From contig SVEK01000022.1 in the NCBI GenBank assembly GCA_015057405.1, positions 1 to 49,949 on the forward strand: DNA of 49,949 nt, in the 5' to 3' direction. Under the pieces are notes generated by a model, which had not been told where the DNA came from, ran no database searches, and saw only the letters and a list, made by a program, of their open reading frames with translations. Positions 1 to 10,509 of this stretch are shown here, in pieces. The position numbers were made by a program, and so were the translations under genes. Each line of letters opens with the position of its first letter. Position 1 is the stretch's first letter. Source of the DNA: Lachnospiraceae bacterium (GTDB lineage: Bacteria > Bacillota > Clostridia > Lachnospirales > Lachnospiraceae).

Positions 1-286
1 ATACAGTAATAACTCCGAACAAAAGAAAACATTTTGCCTTTTCATTCGACAAAGAAACACATTCCGTAAAAATGTATATAATAATATAGACTACAACGCA
101 CGGAATAAATCCTCTTTTCATTACCTCCCTGTCTACAACAAATATACCTAATACATTAAGCAAAAATGTAGCGGCATAAATAAGCATGGAAACTGAAAAA
201 CATTTCATAACATACTTATTCGCCATCTGTTCCCTGTCTGCGATAAAAACAGATATTTCATCTGTTTTTTTTTCGTTCTCTGCCAT
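1..286 (-). CDS. N-terminal part of an unidentified membrane protein (cut by window edge)
   Basis: An open frame of 95 codons starts with ATG at 286 on the minus strand and runs off the left edge without a stop. A GGGTGAG ribosome-binding site lies 4-5 bases upstream. After a charged cytoplasmic stretch (MAENEKKTDEIS) there are hydrophobic segments at about residues 29-49, 58-72 and 84-95, so it looks like a polytopic membrane protein. This architecture would suit the sensor region of a histidine kinase or GGDEF protein, but the informative domain is outside the window, so the function is not recognised. It is the last gene on the minus strand after tuf and is separated from it by the tuf terminator. 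Confidence 0.6.
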   Translation of the reverse strand, partial: MAENEKKTDEISVFIADREQMANKYVMKCFSVSMLIYAATFLLNVLGIFVVDREVMKRGFIPCVVVYIIIYIFTECVSLSNEKAKCFLLFGVITV

Positions 287-484
287 TTTACTCACCCATT
301 TCCAAACCCTCTTATACACCAATAAAACGGACTAATATCCCTATTCTTCATTAACATACTATTATGTATATCATACATTTAAACAGTCACTTTTACAAGG
401 ATATTCTATTCAGTTTTAATCTTTTCTTTCTATATATTCTAATTTCTTCATTTAGTTTTTCCGGAAACAAAGATTTCTTATAAA

Positions 485-518
485 GCAAAAAGGGCTTCCC
501 GATTTCTCGGAAAGCCCC
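485..518 (-). terminator. Intrinsic terminator downstream of tuf
   Basis: On the minus strand a GC-rich stem (GGGGCTTTCCGAGAAATCGGGAAGCCC) is followed by TTTTTGC. It lies about 35 bp after the tuf stop and should end the str/tuf transcript. Confidence 0.85.
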
Positions 519-552
519 ATAAAATCTAGCTTTTTAGAGACACTATCAAAGA

Positions 553-1740
553 TTACTCTACGATACTAGCAACACGTCCTGAACCTACTGTACGTCCACC
601 TTCACGGATAGCGAATGTAAGACCCTGATCCATAGCGATTGGGTGAATAAGTTCGATTGTCATTTCTACGTTATCTCCAGGAGCGCACATTTCTGTACCA
701 GCTGGAAGTGTAATAACACCAGTTACGTCAGTTGTTCTGAAGTAGAACTGTGGACGGTAGTTGTTGAAGAATGGCTTATGACGACCACCCTCCTCTTTCT
801 TTAATACGTAAACCTGAGCAGTAAACTTCTTGTGGCATGTTACTGTACCAGGCTTAGCAAGAACCTGTCCTCTTTCGATTTCTGTTCTGTTAATACCACG
901 AAGAAGCGCACCGATGTTATCACCAGCCTGTGCCTCATCAAGCATCTTACGGAACATTTCGATACCAGTTACAACTGTGTTCATAGCTTCTTCTTTGATA
1001 CCTACGATTTCAACAGGCTCGTTGAGGTGAAGTGTTCCTCTCTCAACACGTCCTGTAGCAACAGTACCACGACCTGTAATTGTAAATACGTCCTCAACAG
1101 GCATAAGGAAATCTTTATCTGTATCACGCTGTGGATTTGGAATATACTCGTCAACTGTTGACATAAGCTCCATGATCTTGTCTCCCCACTCGCCGTTTGG
1201 ATCTTCAAGAGCCTTAAGAGCTGAACCCTTAATGATTGGGCATCCTTCGAATTCATACTCCTCTAACTGCTCTGTAATTTCCATCTCAACGAGCTCAAGA
1301 AGCTCTTCATCGTCAACCATATCACATTTGTTCATGAATACAACGATGTAAGGAACACCTACCTGACGTGAAAGAAGGATGTGCTCTTTTGTCTGAGCCA
1401 TAACACCATCAGTTGCTGCAACAACAAGGATAGCACCATCCATCTGAGCAGCACCAGTGATCATGTTCTTAACGTAGTCAGCATGTCCTGGGCAGTCAAC
1501 GTGAGCGTAGTGACGATTCTCTGTCTCGTACTCAACGTGAGCTGTAGAAATTGTGATACCTCTTTCTCTCTCTTCTGGAGCCTTATCAATGTTCTCGAAA
1601 TCAGTAGCTGCGTTTCCTTCTACTCTCTCTGAAAGAACTTTAGTAATAGCTGCTGTAAGTGTTGTCTTACCGTGGTCAACGTGACCGATTGTACCGATAT
1701 TACAATGTGGTTTTGTTCTGTTGAACTTTTCTTTTGCCAT
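553..1740 (-). CDS. tuf: Elongation factor Tu
   Basis: Delivers aminoacyl-tRNA to the ribosomal A site as a GTP complex. The start chosen is ATG at 1740 ([12 protein letters not shown]), which follows AAGGAGGAAACA; an in-frame ATG 48 bp upstream lacks this site and adds a non-conserved leader. Length is 395 aa, normal for the family. G1 loop [10 protein letters not shown]3 DCPGH, G4 NKCD and G5 SALK motifs are all present, with complete domains 2 and 3 ending in GRVASIVE. It is the last gene of the str cluster, 150 bp after fusA, and has its own promoter in that gap, so it can be transcribed with or without the upstream genes. Confidence 0.98.
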   Translation of the reverse strand: MAKEKFNRTKPHCNIGTIGHVDHGKTTLTAAITKVLSERVEGNAATDFENIDKAPEERERGITISTAHVEYETENRHYAHVDCPGHADYVKNMITGAAQMDGAILVVAATDGVMAQTKEHILLSRQVGVPYIVVFMNKCDMVDDEELLELVEMEITEQLEEYEFEGCPIIKGSALKALEDPNGEWGDKIMELMSTVDEYIPNPQRDTDKDFLMPVEDVFTITGRGTVATGRVERGTLHLNEPVEIVGIKEEAMNTVVTGIEMFRKMLDEAQAGDNIGALLRGINRTEIERGQVLAKPGTVTCHKKFTAQVYVLKKEEGGRHKPFFNNYRPQFYFRTTDVTGVITLPAGTEMCAPGDNVEMTIELIHPIAMDQGLTFAIREGGRTVGSGRVASIVE

Positions 1741-1780
1741 TATTGTTTCCTCCTTAAAATAATTACAATATATTATATTT

Positions 1781-1803
1781 CGGGGCAATGTCTAATTATT
1801 GCC
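1781..1803 (-). promoter_or_regulatory. Stem-loop at the 5' end of the tuf transcript
   Basis: On the minus strand GGGCAAT, a short loop, then ATTGCCC form a 7-bp stem. With the tuf promoter at 1816-1844 the start site should be near 1809, so the hairpin occupies roughly the first 30 nt of the leader. No U-run follows it, so it is not a terminator; transcript stabilisation or regulation is inferred. Confidence 0.5.
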
Positions 1804-1815
1804 CAATATGAACTC

Positions 1816-1844
1816 ATTATATTTCATACTGCACAGAATTTCAA
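1816..1844 (-). promoter_or_regulatory. Internal sigma-A-type promoter for tuf
   Basis: Read on the minus strand, TTGAAA (1839-1844), a 17-bp spacer and TATAAT (1816-1821). It is in the fusA-tuf gap, about 70-80 bp before the tuf start. A weak inverted repeat (1831-1871) overlaps the -35 region. Confidence 0.75.
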
Positions 1845-1890
1845 GCATTTTTTGGAATTCTGCACAGTAATATTATTGTATACGTCCTGC

Positions 1891-4008
1891 TTATGAATTT
1901 TTAGCAGCAAGAACCTTATCCTGAACGTTCTTAGGTGTCTTCTCGTATCTCTCAAAGAACATTGAGTAGTTACCACGACCCTGTGTAGCTGAACGAAGCT
2001 CTGTTGAGTATCCGAACATCTCTGCAAGCGGAACGAATGCACGAACAATCTTACCACCGCCGAGGTCATCCATACCCTCAATCTGACCACGCTTAGCATT
2101 AAGGCTTCCGATTACATCTCCGAGGTATTCCTCAGGCATTGTTACTTCTACCTTCATGATAGGCTCAAGAAGTACTGCTCCACCCTTCTGCATAGCTTCC
2201 TTGAATGCCATAGAACCGGCAATGTGGAATGCCATTTCAGATGAGTCGACTTCATGGTATGAACCATCCCAAACGTTAGCCTTGATACCAAGTACAGGAT
2301 ATCCACCAAGGATACCGGCTTTAGCTGCTTCCTCAATACCTGCACCAACTGCTGGGATGTATTCCTTAGGAATAGCACCACCGACAATTGTTGACTCGAA
2401 TACGAACTGCTGCTCGCCATTTGGATCCATTGGCTCAAACTTAACTTTACAGTGACCGTACTGACCACGTCCACCTGACTGCTTAGCGTATTTGCTATCA
2501 ACGTCAACAGGCTGTGTAAATGTTTCCTTATATGCAACCTGAGGAGCACCAACATTTGCTTCAACCTTAAACTCACGAAGAAGTCTGTCAACGATAACTT
2601 CAAGATGGAGCTCACCCATACCTGCGATAATTGTCTGACCTGTTTCAGAATCTGTGTGAGCACGGAATGTAGGATCTTCTTCAGCAAGCTTTGCTAAAGC
2701 TTCACCCATCTTACCCTGGTCATTCTTAGTCTTAGGCTCAATAGCGAGCTCAATAACAGGTTCTGGGAATTCCATTGACTCAAGGATAACCGGATGCTGC
2801 TCATCACAGATTGTATCACCTGTAGATGTAACCTTGAAACCAACTGCTGCAGCGATATCTCCTGAGTAAACCTTATCTATTTCTGTACGTGAATTAGCAT
2901 GCATCTGAACGATACGTCCTACACGCTCTTTCTTCTCTTTAGTTGCATTGAGTACGTATGAACCTGAGTTCATTGTACCTGAGTAAACTCTGAAGAATGC
3001 AAGTTTACCAACAAATGGGTCTGTCATAATCTTGAATGCAAGAGCTGAGAATGGCTCATCATCAGATGAATGACGAACTACATCGTTACCATCCGGATCA
3101 ACACCTGTAATATCAGGAATATCTGTTGGTGCCGGCATGTACTCGATAACACCGTCTAACATCTTCTGAACACCCTTGTTCTTGTATGCTGAACCACAGA
3201 ATACAGGAACTGCTTCACAAGCAATAGTAGCTTTACGAAGAACTTTCTTCATCTCTTCTACTGAAGGCTCTTCACCCTCAAGATACATCATCATGAGCTC
3301 ATCATCTAACTCACAAATCTTCTCAACAAGATTATCATGCCATTCATTAGCCTGATCTTTGAGGTCATCAGGAATTGCTGTAATTTCGATGTCCTCACCC
3401 TTGTCATCTTTATAGTAGTAAGCTTCCATCTCGAACAAGTCAACCAAACCGATGAATGAATCTTCCTTACCGATCGGAATCTGTACAGGAATTGCATTCT
3501 TACCTAAACGGTCTACGATTGTCTGAACTGAATAAAAGAAATCAGCTCCCATCTTGTCCATCTTATTGATGAATGCCATACGTGGTACATTATATGTGTC
3601 AGCCTGACGCCATACATTTTCTGACTGTGGCTCAACACCGGCCTTAGCATCAAATACACCAACAGCTCCATCAAGTACACGAAGTGAACGCTCTACTTCA
3701 ACAGTAAAGTCAACGTGTCCAGGAGTATCAATGATATTGACACGGTGCTCCAAAGCACCAGCCTTTGGCTTATGATGATCCTCTAAAGTCCAATGACATG
3801 TTGTAGCAGCTGAAGTGATTGTTATACCTCTTTCCTGCTCCTGCTCCATCCAGTCCATTGTAGCTGTTCCTTCATGAGTATCACCTATTTTATAGTTAAC
3901 ACCGGTATAGTACAAAATACGCTCTGTAAGAGTAGTCTTACCAGCATCAATATGTGCCATAATACCGATATTTCTAGTACGCTCTAATGGATATTCTCTT
4001 CCAGCCAA
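1891..4008 (-). CDS. fusA: Elongation factor G
   Basis: GTPase that drives ribosomal translocation. The reading frame is open from an ATG at 4029, but the codons there (MMKEEET) are the Shine-Dalgarno sequence AAGGAGG itself. The true start is TTG at 4008, 8 bases after that site, giving the family N-terminus (M)[20 protein letters not shown]. Product is 705 aa, normal for EF-G. P-loop AHIDAGKTT, switch [10 protein letters not shown] and NKMD are present, and domains II-V are complete. It lies 86 bp after rpsG and 150 bp before tuf, in the standard str order. Confidence 0.97.
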   Translation of the reverse strand: MAGREYPLERTRNIGIMAHIDAGKTTLTERILYYTGVNYKIGDTHEGTATMDWMEQEQERGITITSAATTCHWTLEDHHKPKAGALEHRVNIIDTPGHVDFTVEVERSLRVLDGAVGVFDAKAGVEPQSENVWRQADTYNVPRMAFINKMDKMGADFFYSVQTIVDRLGKNAIPVQIPIGKEDSFIGLVDLFEMEAYYYKDDKGEDIEITAIPDDLKDQANEWHDNLVEKICELDDELMMMYLEGEEPSVEEMKKVLRKATIACEAVPVFCGSAYKNKGVQKMLDGVIEYMPAPTDIPDITGVDPDGNDVVRHSSDDEPFSALAFKIMTDPFVGKLAFFRVYSGTMNSGSYVLNATKEKKERVGRIVQMHANSRTEIDKVYSGDIAAAVGFKVTSTGDTICDEQHPVILESMEFPEPVIELAIEPKTKNDQGKMGEALAKLAEEDPTFRAHTDSETGQTIIAGMGELHLEVIVDRLLREFKVEANVGAPQVAYKETFTQPVDVDSKYAKQSGGRGQYGHCKVKFEPMDPNGEQQFVFESTIVGGAIPKEYIPAVGAGIEEAAKAGILGGYPVLGIKANVWDGSYHEVDSSEMAFHIAGSMAFKEAMQKGGAVLLEPIMKVEVTMPEEYLGDVIGSLNAKRGQIEGMDDLGGGKIVRAFVPLAEMFGYSTELRSATQGRGNYSMFFERYEKTPKNVQDKVLAAKNS

Positions 4009-4094
4009 GGTTTCTTCCTCCTTCATCATATTATATATAGGATAGATTGTATCCTCTCAGCAATAAAACAATACTCTTTAACGAATATCTAATA

Positions 4095-4586
<492 letters not shown>

Positions 4587-4701
4587 TTATTTACTCTTAT
4601 TAAATCATAGGTACTCACGATTCTGTGTCCGCACCAGTCTTAATTCTTTCTCATATATTAAATGAAGCAAAAATTAATCCGGTACTTTTTTGAATTAGTG
4701 A

Positions 4702-5121
4702 CTACTTAGCGGCTTTTGGTCTCTTAGCACCATACTTTGAGCGGGCCTGCTTTCTGTTAGCAACACCTGCTGTATCCAATGTACCACGAATGATGTGATA
4801 ACGTGTACCTGGAAGGTCCTTTACTCTACCACCTCTGATAAGCACAACACTATGCTCCTGAAGGTTGTGACCTTCTCCCGGGATATAACTGGTAACTTCG
4901 ATACCGTTTGAAAGACGTACTCTGGCTGTTTTTCTAAGAGCTGAGTTAGGCTTCTTAGGAGTAGCTGTTCTAACTGCTGTACATACACCTCTCTTCTGTG
5001 GAGAACTAGCATTAGTAGTCTTCTTATTAAGAGAGTTGTAACCATGCTGAAGAGCTGGAGAGTTAGACTTTTTCTGTACTGACTTTCTACCCTTTCTTAC
5101 TAATTGGTTAAAAGTTGGCAT
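4702..5121 (-). CDS. rpsL: 30S ribosomal protein S12
   Basis: Decoding-centre protein, the classical streptomycin target. ATG at 5121 follows GTAGGAGGTGAAAATTA. 139 aa, with the conserved [11 protein letters not shown] and [13 protein letters not shown] segments that carry the lysines altered in streptomycin-resistant mutants, both in wild-type form. It is the first gene of the str operon, directly downstream of a consensus promoter. Confidence 0.98.
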   Translation of the reverse strand: MPTFNQLVRKGRKSVQKKSNSPALQHGYNSLNKKTTNASSPQKRGVCTAVRTATPKKPNSALRKTARVRLSNGIEVTSYIPGEGHNLQEHSVVLIRGGRVKDLPGTRYHIIRGTLDTAGVANRKQARSKYGAKRPKAAK

Positions 5122-5146
5122 TAATTTTCACCTCCTACGCATAAAT

Positions 5147-5172
5147 TTGAGCGCACAAAAATGCACGCTCAA
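5147..5172 (-). promoter_or_regulatory. Stem-loop at the 5' end of the str operon leader
   Basis: TTGAGCG ... CGCTCAA inverted repeat directly downstream of the -10 box (5175-5180). The expected transcription start near 5168 lies inside its first arm, so most of the stem would be at the extreme 5' end of the mRNA. Role unknown. Confidence 0.45.
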
Positions 5173-5174
5173 CT

Positions 5175-5203
5175 ATTATATAACCAGTATATTTCCTTGT
5201 CAA
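5175..5203 (-). promoter_or_regulatory. Consensus sigma-A promoter of the str operon
   Basis: Perfect TTGACA (5198-5203), 17-bp spacer and perfect TATAAT (5175-5180) on the minus strand, about 50 bp before the rpsL start. Such a match fits a strongly expressed ribosomal operon. Confidence 0.92.
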
Positions 5204-5279
5204 GAAAAATTTTTGCAGACAAATGCCGAAGTTTTCATAGTTACATATGTTCTTCATTCAAAATCACATATAATATATA

Positions 5280-5780
5280 TTAATTCTTCATTGCCATCTC
5301 TATCGCAATCGGGCTCATCCCGGCAAATTGACGAATCGGATTCATTTCATTCATAAATTTTAAAAAGTCGCTTTCCTTCACTATTCCGATTATGGCAGTT
5401 CCCCATTCCGTATCCCCAACGTACGTAAGAAAAACAAGGAGAATCCATATAATAATTATTCCGTGAAGCAATCCTGCCGCCAGTCCTGCCAGACGATTAA
5501 TCTGCTTTGCCACAGGAATCTTGTCAACCAGATTAAATAAATTCATGACAACACGGATAATTCCAAGCACCAATCCAATAATCGATATGAACAGAATCGG
5601 CTGAATGCTGCTTAAATGCGGTGGAATAACTCCTGCAAATGACGAACATATCATCGCAGCTATAACCGCACCGATTATGGATTTTATTATTGCAAATATT
5701 GTCATTATAAGACCCTTACGATAACCTTCTCCTATAAACGCCAAAATAATTATAAATGCGATTGCTGTTGCTGCATTCAT
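5280..5780 (-). CDS. CvpA-family integral membrane protein
   Basis: 166 aa with four or five hydrophobic helices (about residues 4-18, 27-47, 60-82, 101-120) and the CvpA-like pattern EGYRKGLI near the N-terminus and NRLAGLAAGLLHG in the third quarter. Family members are membrane proteins related to colicin V production protein; their biochemical role is not settled. The ATG overlaps the stop of the upstream DUF5711-type gene (ATGA), so the two are co-transcribed and probably translationally coupled. RBS GGAGG lies 10 bases upstream. Confidence 0.75.
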   Translation of the reverse strand: MNAATAIAFIIILAFIGEGYRKGLIMTIFAIIKSIIGAVIAAMICSSFAGVIPPHLSSIQPILFISIIGLVLGIIRVVMNLFNLVDKIPVAKQINRLAGLAAGLLHGIIIIWILLVFLTYVGDTEWGTAIIGIVKESDFLKFMNEMNPIRQFAGMSPIAIEMAMKN

Positions 5781-6970
5781 TGTGTATTATCCTCCGTTAA
5801 TTCAATAATATTTATCCTATTTTCATCTACCATATAATATGTATCTTTCTCATTGGTCCCAAACAGATACTGGGCTCCGCTATCAAATACTCCCTTGAAC
5901 TTGCAGAAGCCGTCTGTTCTTATTATAGAACATCCGCCACCGGACAGAAATATAATCTCTCCTTTATCCATATATACCTGTTCATATTGATAATCGACCT
6001 TTTTGTCTAAAACCTTCTTGCCGGATGCATCATATAATTTCAATCCGGACATCGCAGCATCTCCGCCTTCTTCAAATACGAAGCCCACATATCCTTCATC
6101 AAACACCGCACTTTTTATTTCTCTGTCAAATCGTTCCGTACACAGTTCTTCAGGCTGCTTCATATTTTCAAACAGAGAGAATCCGTTATCCAACATTATA
6201 CACACCGTATTCTCATTTATAAAATCAAGCTTTGCTATCATTGTGTTATCGTATGTTTTTCCACCTACTATACGATTCTTATCCTGCCCGACCTCAGAGA
6301 AATTATAAAAGCAAACCCGACTTTCCGGAACACCCTTTGTAACAGATAAATACGCCGTCACCAAACTTTTACCGTCAGAAGACAGCTCTATGTCAACGGG
6401 ATAACCATCACTTGAAACATTGGTAGGAACTTCTACCAAAAGCTTTTCAGAACTATTGTACGGGTCGTACAGACAAACTGTATTGGAGGTGCTGTCCTCA
6501 AGAACTGCTGCCACAACTCCCTGTGACGCAACCCGTATATTTCTAATAGGCAACGGTACCTCTATCAACGTTCCGGCATCCGAACCGCTATATACGTAGA
6601 TTTCTTTTCCTCCATCATCTGCAATGGCAACATAATCACCGGAAATATCCACCATTGGACTTTGCATCTCAACACTTCCGTTCCAGATTACATTTCCTTC
6701 AGAGTCGATTGCTGACGCACCATCTCTGCTGTATTTCAAAATATTATCACCGTAGTTTTTGTAAACAACCGTATTGCTGTCAGTTCTGTCAAAAGAAGCA
6801 ACAATCTTATAACTGTTGTACTGTTTGTTACGGATTCCGTCCCATATCGTGTAACACAAAAAACCTGCAAGCACCACCAAAATCACCACAACAATAATAC
6901 GCAAAACTTTCCTGCGGGTCTTTTCTCTGGCAACTCTGTATTCTCCGCTGCGTTCGTTAAGTGTGCTCAT
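5777..6970 (-). CDS. DUF5711-type membrane-anchored beta-propeller-like protein
   Basis: 397 aa: a basic N-terminus (REKTRRKVLR), one membrane helix at about residues 25-45, then a large extracellular domain of repeated beta-strand units (for example DSEGNVIWNG, YVAIADDGGKEIYVY, KLYDASGKKVLDK) that resemble propeller blades. This matches the DUF5711 family as I remember it from Clostridia; no enzymatic motif is visible. RBS GGGGGATTAGGT precedes ATG 6970. It forms a two-gene unit with the CvpA-family gene, suggesting a shared envelope role (inference). Confidence 0.65.
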   Translation of the reverse strand: MSTLNERSGEYRVAREKTRRKVLRIIVVVILVVLAGFLCYTIWDGIRNKQYNSYKIVASFDRTDSNTVVYKNYGDNILKYSRDGASAIDSEGNVIWNGSVEMQSPMVDISGDYVAIADDGGKEIYVYSGSDAGTLIEVPLPIRNIRVASQGVVAAVLEDSTSNTVCLYDPYNSSEKLLVEVPTNVSSDGYPVDIELSSDGKSLVTAYLSVTKGVPESRVCFYNFSEVGQDKNRIVGGKTYDNTMIAKLDFINENTVCIMLDNGFSLFENMKQPEELCTERFDREIKSAVFDEGYVGFVFEEGGDAAMSGLKLYDASGKKVLDKKVDYQYEQVYMDKGEIIFLSGGGCSIIRTDGFCKFKGVFDSGAQYLFGTNEKDTYYMVDENRINIIELTEDNTQ

Positions 6971-7088
6971 ACCTAATCCCCCACTAAAAATAATAATTAA
7001 TTATAGCACACCTTCCCCAGCTAAACAACATCCCATAATTGTACCGACAGCGCTGTCAATTTTGAAACAAAACCTTATTTTATCCCAG

Positions 7089-8336
7089 TCACTGATTCGG
7101 AAGCCACAATTTCTGCCCTTCGTAGATTTTATCAGGATTGTCGATATTATTTAATTCCATAAGTACATCAACATATTCTATATCGCCCCATATACGCTCA
7201 GATATTTTCCCCAGACTATCACCTGATTTTACAGTATAAAATGTGTATGACTTGCCGCCGGTTTGGGTTCCCCCCATAGTTTGAGTTACTTCCGCGTTTT
7301 GGGTTACTTCCGTGTCTTGGGTTGTTTCCATAGTTTCGTCATCACCTATATCATCTGTTTCAGAATCAATTTTAGTTGAAGATGAATTGCTATCTTTAGA
7401 ATTGCCCGTTCCATCTTTTTCATCGTTCATTATTCCCAGTGCCGAACCGGTTCCCACAGCCGAATTGCTATTGCTGTCCGAATTAATTACATTACCGGCG
7501 TTAATAATGTTGTCAGAATTGCTTAATACCGATTGAGCATCATTGCCTGACAAATCATTTTCTGTGTATGCGGTTTGGTTTGATCCAAGTTCACCGGTAA
7601 CAGGTCTTTGGTTCGTTTTATAAATTGCTGTGGAGCCTATCAGAAGAGCAACTGCCGCCACAAGCATTCCCGTTGCATATATGGAACGCACCAGCTTTTT
7701 ATTTTCGATTTCCTCCGATCGGTTATTAATTGTTTCACGTATATCCTTCACAACACTATCAGTTTCACATTCAACAATTTTTTCTTCATTCATCGCAACC
7801 ATGTAGTTTAACATGGTCTCATTTTTTTGATAAAAGACATAGAAGCCTTTTCTCTCTATAAATGAGCCGTTAATATAATCATATACTTTTTCTTCTTTTT
7901 CCTCACAGTTGTATTCGATAAAAAGCATATTTTTACCGACAAAATTTGTTTTATGTATATTAACAAATACAGACAGCCGATTTTTCTCTTCCGGGATTTC
8001 ACCGCCACCGGCGAACATCCACCCAACAATCTCCTCGTCTTCGTAATAAGTTTTCACCTTATCGTATATTGCCGACCACATTTCATTAGTAAATGAAGCA
8101 TCGCCCCATAACGTAAATCCTTCTATACGCACAACACCGTTAATGTAGGTTTCCACATTATGACCTGACATATTTTTTGAACCAAGAAGAACTACTGCAG
8201 CGTAACTGTCATCTTTTTCTTTCAGAAGATTATCTCCCAGAACTCTCATATAGGTAATAACGTAATCTTCAACATAAACCTTATGATTTGTATCAATGCC
8301 GCCAATTTGTCTGATATTTTTGGGTGCTTCTTTCAT
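7089..8336 (-). CDS. Membrane protein with degenerate MPN/JAB-like N-terminus and C-terminal LysM domain
   Basis: 415 aa. Residues about 20-180 read like an MPN/JAB fold: a strand VVRIEGFTLWG, a helix, then EEIVGWMFAGGGE (103-113) exactly where JAMM proteases have VGWYHSHP, followed by FVGKNMLFIEY and ERKGFYVFY. The catalytic histidines are absent, so it would be a non-catalytic version. One membrane helix lies at about 217-240, then a Ser/Asn/Thr-rich extracellular linker (245-365), then a LysM domain (YTVKSGDSLGKISERIWGD...) that should bind peptidoglycan. Topology would put the MPN-like part in the cytoplasm and LysM in the wall. RBS AGGAGGTGGAG precedes ATG 8336. The MPN assignment is inference; the TM and LysM parts are clear. 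Confidence 0.7.
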   Translation of the reverse strand: MKEAPKNIRQIGGIDTNHKVYVEDYVITYMRVLGDNLLKEKDDSYAAVVLLGSKNMSGHNVETYINGVVRIEGFTLWGDASFTNEMWSAIYDKVKTYYEDEEIVGWMFAGGGEIPEEKNRLSVFVNIHKTNFVGKNMLFIEYNCEEKEEKVYDYINGSFIERKGFYVFYQKNETMLNYMVAMNEEKIVECETDSVVKDIRETINNRSEEIENKKLVRSIYATGMLVAAVALLIGSTAIYKTNQRPVTGELGSNQTAYTENDLSGNDAQSVLSNSDNIINAGNVINSDSNSNSAVGTGSALGIMNDEKDGTGNSKDSNSSSTKIDSETDDIGDDETMETTQDTEVTQNAEVTQTMGGTQTGGKSYTFYTVKSGDSLGKISERIWGDIEYVDVLMELNNIDNPDKIYEGQKLWLPNQ

Positions 8337-8579
8337 TCCGCTCCACCTCCTCTAAATCACATTAGCATTCCGATTAATATATGTCATCAAATACTTTTCT
8401 TCTATTTTTTACCCTATGCTCTAAAAGGGGAGCTTTACCGACATATTCTCCTGCACTTTATGTCGCAGCCTATAATGCTTTGTCACGATTAGCAGCTTTT
8501 TGCGACGAAAAGATTTTGAACTGTGATTACAACCATCTCATACGTGTCATACTTTTATAAAACTCATTGGAGGTATATT

Positions 8580-9125
8580 TTGGAAACACTAATTAATAAT
8601 AAAGTGTGGTATTATGACCCGTGCAAAAAAAATTCCTGCCGGGAATTCGGCAGGAGAATTGCATCTCTTCTTACGGAAGCAGATGCTTCTAAAAAAGATG
8701 TTATTATTATATGTATAGGTTCTGACAGAGCAACCGGTGATTGTCTCGGTCCTCTTGTGGGCGACAAGCTGGTACAAAACACTCGACGATACATCGTATA
8801 CGGCACACTTGACAACCCTGTTCACGCAAAAAATCTTGCTGACACTATTGATGATATTAGAAGTAAATATTGCGATCCATTTATAATTGCTATCGATGCG
8901 TCTCTCGGAGTCAGAAAACATGTAGGTTACGTCACTATCGGAACCGGAAGCCTAAGTCCCGGAATAGGTGTCGACAAAGAACTTCCGAAGGTTGGTGACA
9001 TACACATAACCGGCATTGTTAATTTCACCGGAATGCTTAATCAAATGTTGCTTCAAACCACAAGACTGAGTCATGTCATGCGTCTTGCTGATTTTATCTG
9101 TAAGGGATTTCAATATTTTGTGTAA
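8580..9125 (+). CDS. yyaC: YyaC-type spore protein (DUF1256)
   Basis: 181 aa when started at TTG 8580, which lies 6 bases after GGAGG; an ATG 57 bp upstream has no such site. Carries the family pattern CIGSDRATGDCLGPLVG, VYGTLDNPVHA, IAIDASLG and GIVNFTGMLN. The GSD/IAIDASLG arrangement resembles the Gpr/HybD-type peptidase fold, which is why the family is called a putative spore protease. In B. subtilis yyaC belongs to the forespore programme. It is a single plus-strand gene between minus-strand neighbours and overlaps the convergent downstream gene by 16 bp. Confidence 0.85.
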   Translation: METLINNKVWYYDPCKKNSCREFGRRIASLLTEADASKKDVIIICIGSDRATGDCLGPLVGDKLVQNTRRYIVYGTLDNPVHAKNLADTIDDIRSKYCDPFIIAIDASLGVRKHVGYVTIGTGSLSPGIGVDKELPKVGDIHITGIVNFTGMLNQMLLQTTRLSHVMRLADFICKGFQYFV

Positions 9126-10384
9126 TACAGTGCGTTGTTAAGCTTCTTTTTGCTTATCTTTCTTCCCCATGAAATCACACATGTACCACCCACATTACAC
9201 TCTGTAACAACAACATATTTTTCGTGTTTTTCAATTATGAGCGCCGTGTGTCCTCTAAACCGGACGCAGTCTCCTACTTTTGCTTTTGCGTAGCTTTTAT
9301 GGGATTTGAATCCGGTTTTACCAAATATTTTATCACTAAGCATAGTTGCATAACCATCACACTGATACCCAAGCATATTACTGTTATTAAGTTTGTAGGC
9401 ATAGTAGTTACACTTGGAACCCATATTTTTAAGGGTTTTTCCTCCTACGGTGAATCTGCGTTTGTGAGAACACGGATTCTTTGTGACAAAGCCTTCCACC
9501 GCTTGTCCTTTACTTACATAATAACCAACATGATTCCAATATCTTCCGTCCTTGTATTTCGTTTTAAGCTGTTCAAGTTTTTGAACAATGCGGTTAACTG
9601 CCGGAGTTTGAACCTGACATGACTTTGAAGACTTTGTATAGGTAACAATCTCTCCATTTTCCTGATATGCTTTTACCTTGTAATAGTAGACTTTTTTACT
9701 GTTAAGACCCCGGTTAATATACTTAACCGCATCTTCCCCAATGATGGTTTTTACCTTGTCATACCCTTTGTTCTCCCTAACAGAACGATATATTATGTAA
9801 CCGGTTGCATTCTCTACTTCTTCCCATGTTACGGTAATCTTACTGCCGGAATTTCGTTTTGCCATAAGATCCGGAGCAGAAGTGTTCATCGGTGCAGGCG
9901 TCGCAGTACACACGGGCGTACAAGACGGTTCAGCTGTTATTCCCGGCGGGGTAACTATAGGTTGAGTAATATCCGGACTTCCTGTTGGTTTTGTTTCCGG
10001 TTCTATGGGTTCGTATGACAGCACTTCTTCTGTAACTTTTTCATCAAAAAATGTATCGTCTGAATCTCCATAATAATACTTTGTTGTAATACGCCTTTTA
10101 TTTACATTATATCCTTTGTCAGCATCATATTCGGAGTAAATTTCAGTTGTTACCTGAATATAACATCCGTCTTCGCTGCTGTAATATCTTTGCGCACTTA
10201 TGATAGTTCCGGCTACAGCCGGTTTATTTGTAATTAATGAAAATGTACCGGCAAGAAGCAAAAGTGCAAAGCAAATACCAATCAGTCTTATAGCCGTATT
10301 GCTGACTGATAAAAATCTAATGAACGAAACCTTATTTCGTCCGCTCTTATGCGATTTCTTCCCATAAAACCATTTGTTATTCAT
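9110..10384 (-). CDS. Secreted or membrane-anchored Fn3 protein with C-terminal NlpC/P60-like domain
   Basis: 424 aa from ATG 10384, which sits 6 bases after AGGTG; a GTG 9 bp upstream is the weaker option. A basic N-terminus and hydrophobic helix (about 32-52) act as signal or anchor. Then come a Tyr-rich region, a Pro/Thr linker (about 130-170), an Fn3 domain (TVTWEEVENATGYIIYRS), and a C-terminal domain with QCDGYATMLSD and GHTALIIEK. The Cys-Asp-Gly and Gly-His-Thr pairs match the nucleophile and histidine regions of papain-fold NlpC/P60 or CHAP amidases, so a peptidoglycan or amide hydrolase role is likely (inference). Its 3' end overlaps yyaC convergently by 16 bp. Confidence 0.65.
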   Translation of the reverse strand: MNNKWFYGKKSHKSGRNKVSFIRFLSVSNTAIRLIGICFALLLLAGTFSLITNKPAVAGTIISAQRYYSSEDGCYIQVTTEIYSEYDADKGYNVNKRRITTKYYYGDSDDTFFDEKVTEEVLSYEPIEPETKPTGSPDITQPIVTPPGITAEPSCTPVCTATPAPMNTSAPDLMAKRNSGSKITVTWEEVENATGYIIYRSVRENKGYDKVKTIIGEDAVKYINRGLNSKKVYYYKVKAYQENGEIVTYTKSSKSCQVQTPAVNRIVQKLEQLKTKYKDGRYWNHVGYYVSKGQAVEGFVTKNPCSHKRRFTVGGKTLKNMGSKCNYYAYKLNNSNMLGYQCDGYATMLSDKIFGKTGFKSHKSYAKAKVGDCVRFRGHTALIIEKHEKYVVVTECNVGGTCVISWGRKISKKKLNNALYYTKY

Positions 10385-10509
10385 ATGCTTCACCTATCCC
10401 GCACTTACAATTCCTTCTGTCCTACAACCTGCATTTCCATTGAAGAGAACGTTATCACATACATATCGGTCGACAGTTAAAACACTTCCTATACGATACG
10501 GTTACCTAT

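Noticed and set aside
1741..1788. Longer EF-Tu start at 1788
   Set aside because: No ribosome-binding site and a non-conserved 16-residue leader; ATG 1740 has AAGGAGG.
2154..2687. 177-codon minus-strand frame within fusA
   Set aside because: Out-of-frame shadow of EF-G; Leu/Ser/Val-biased composition and no start signals.
4009..4029. ATG start of fusA at 4029 (MMKEEET leader)
   Set aside because: Those codons are the AAGGAGG ribosome-binding site; TTG 4008 has ideal spacing and gives the conserved N-terminus.
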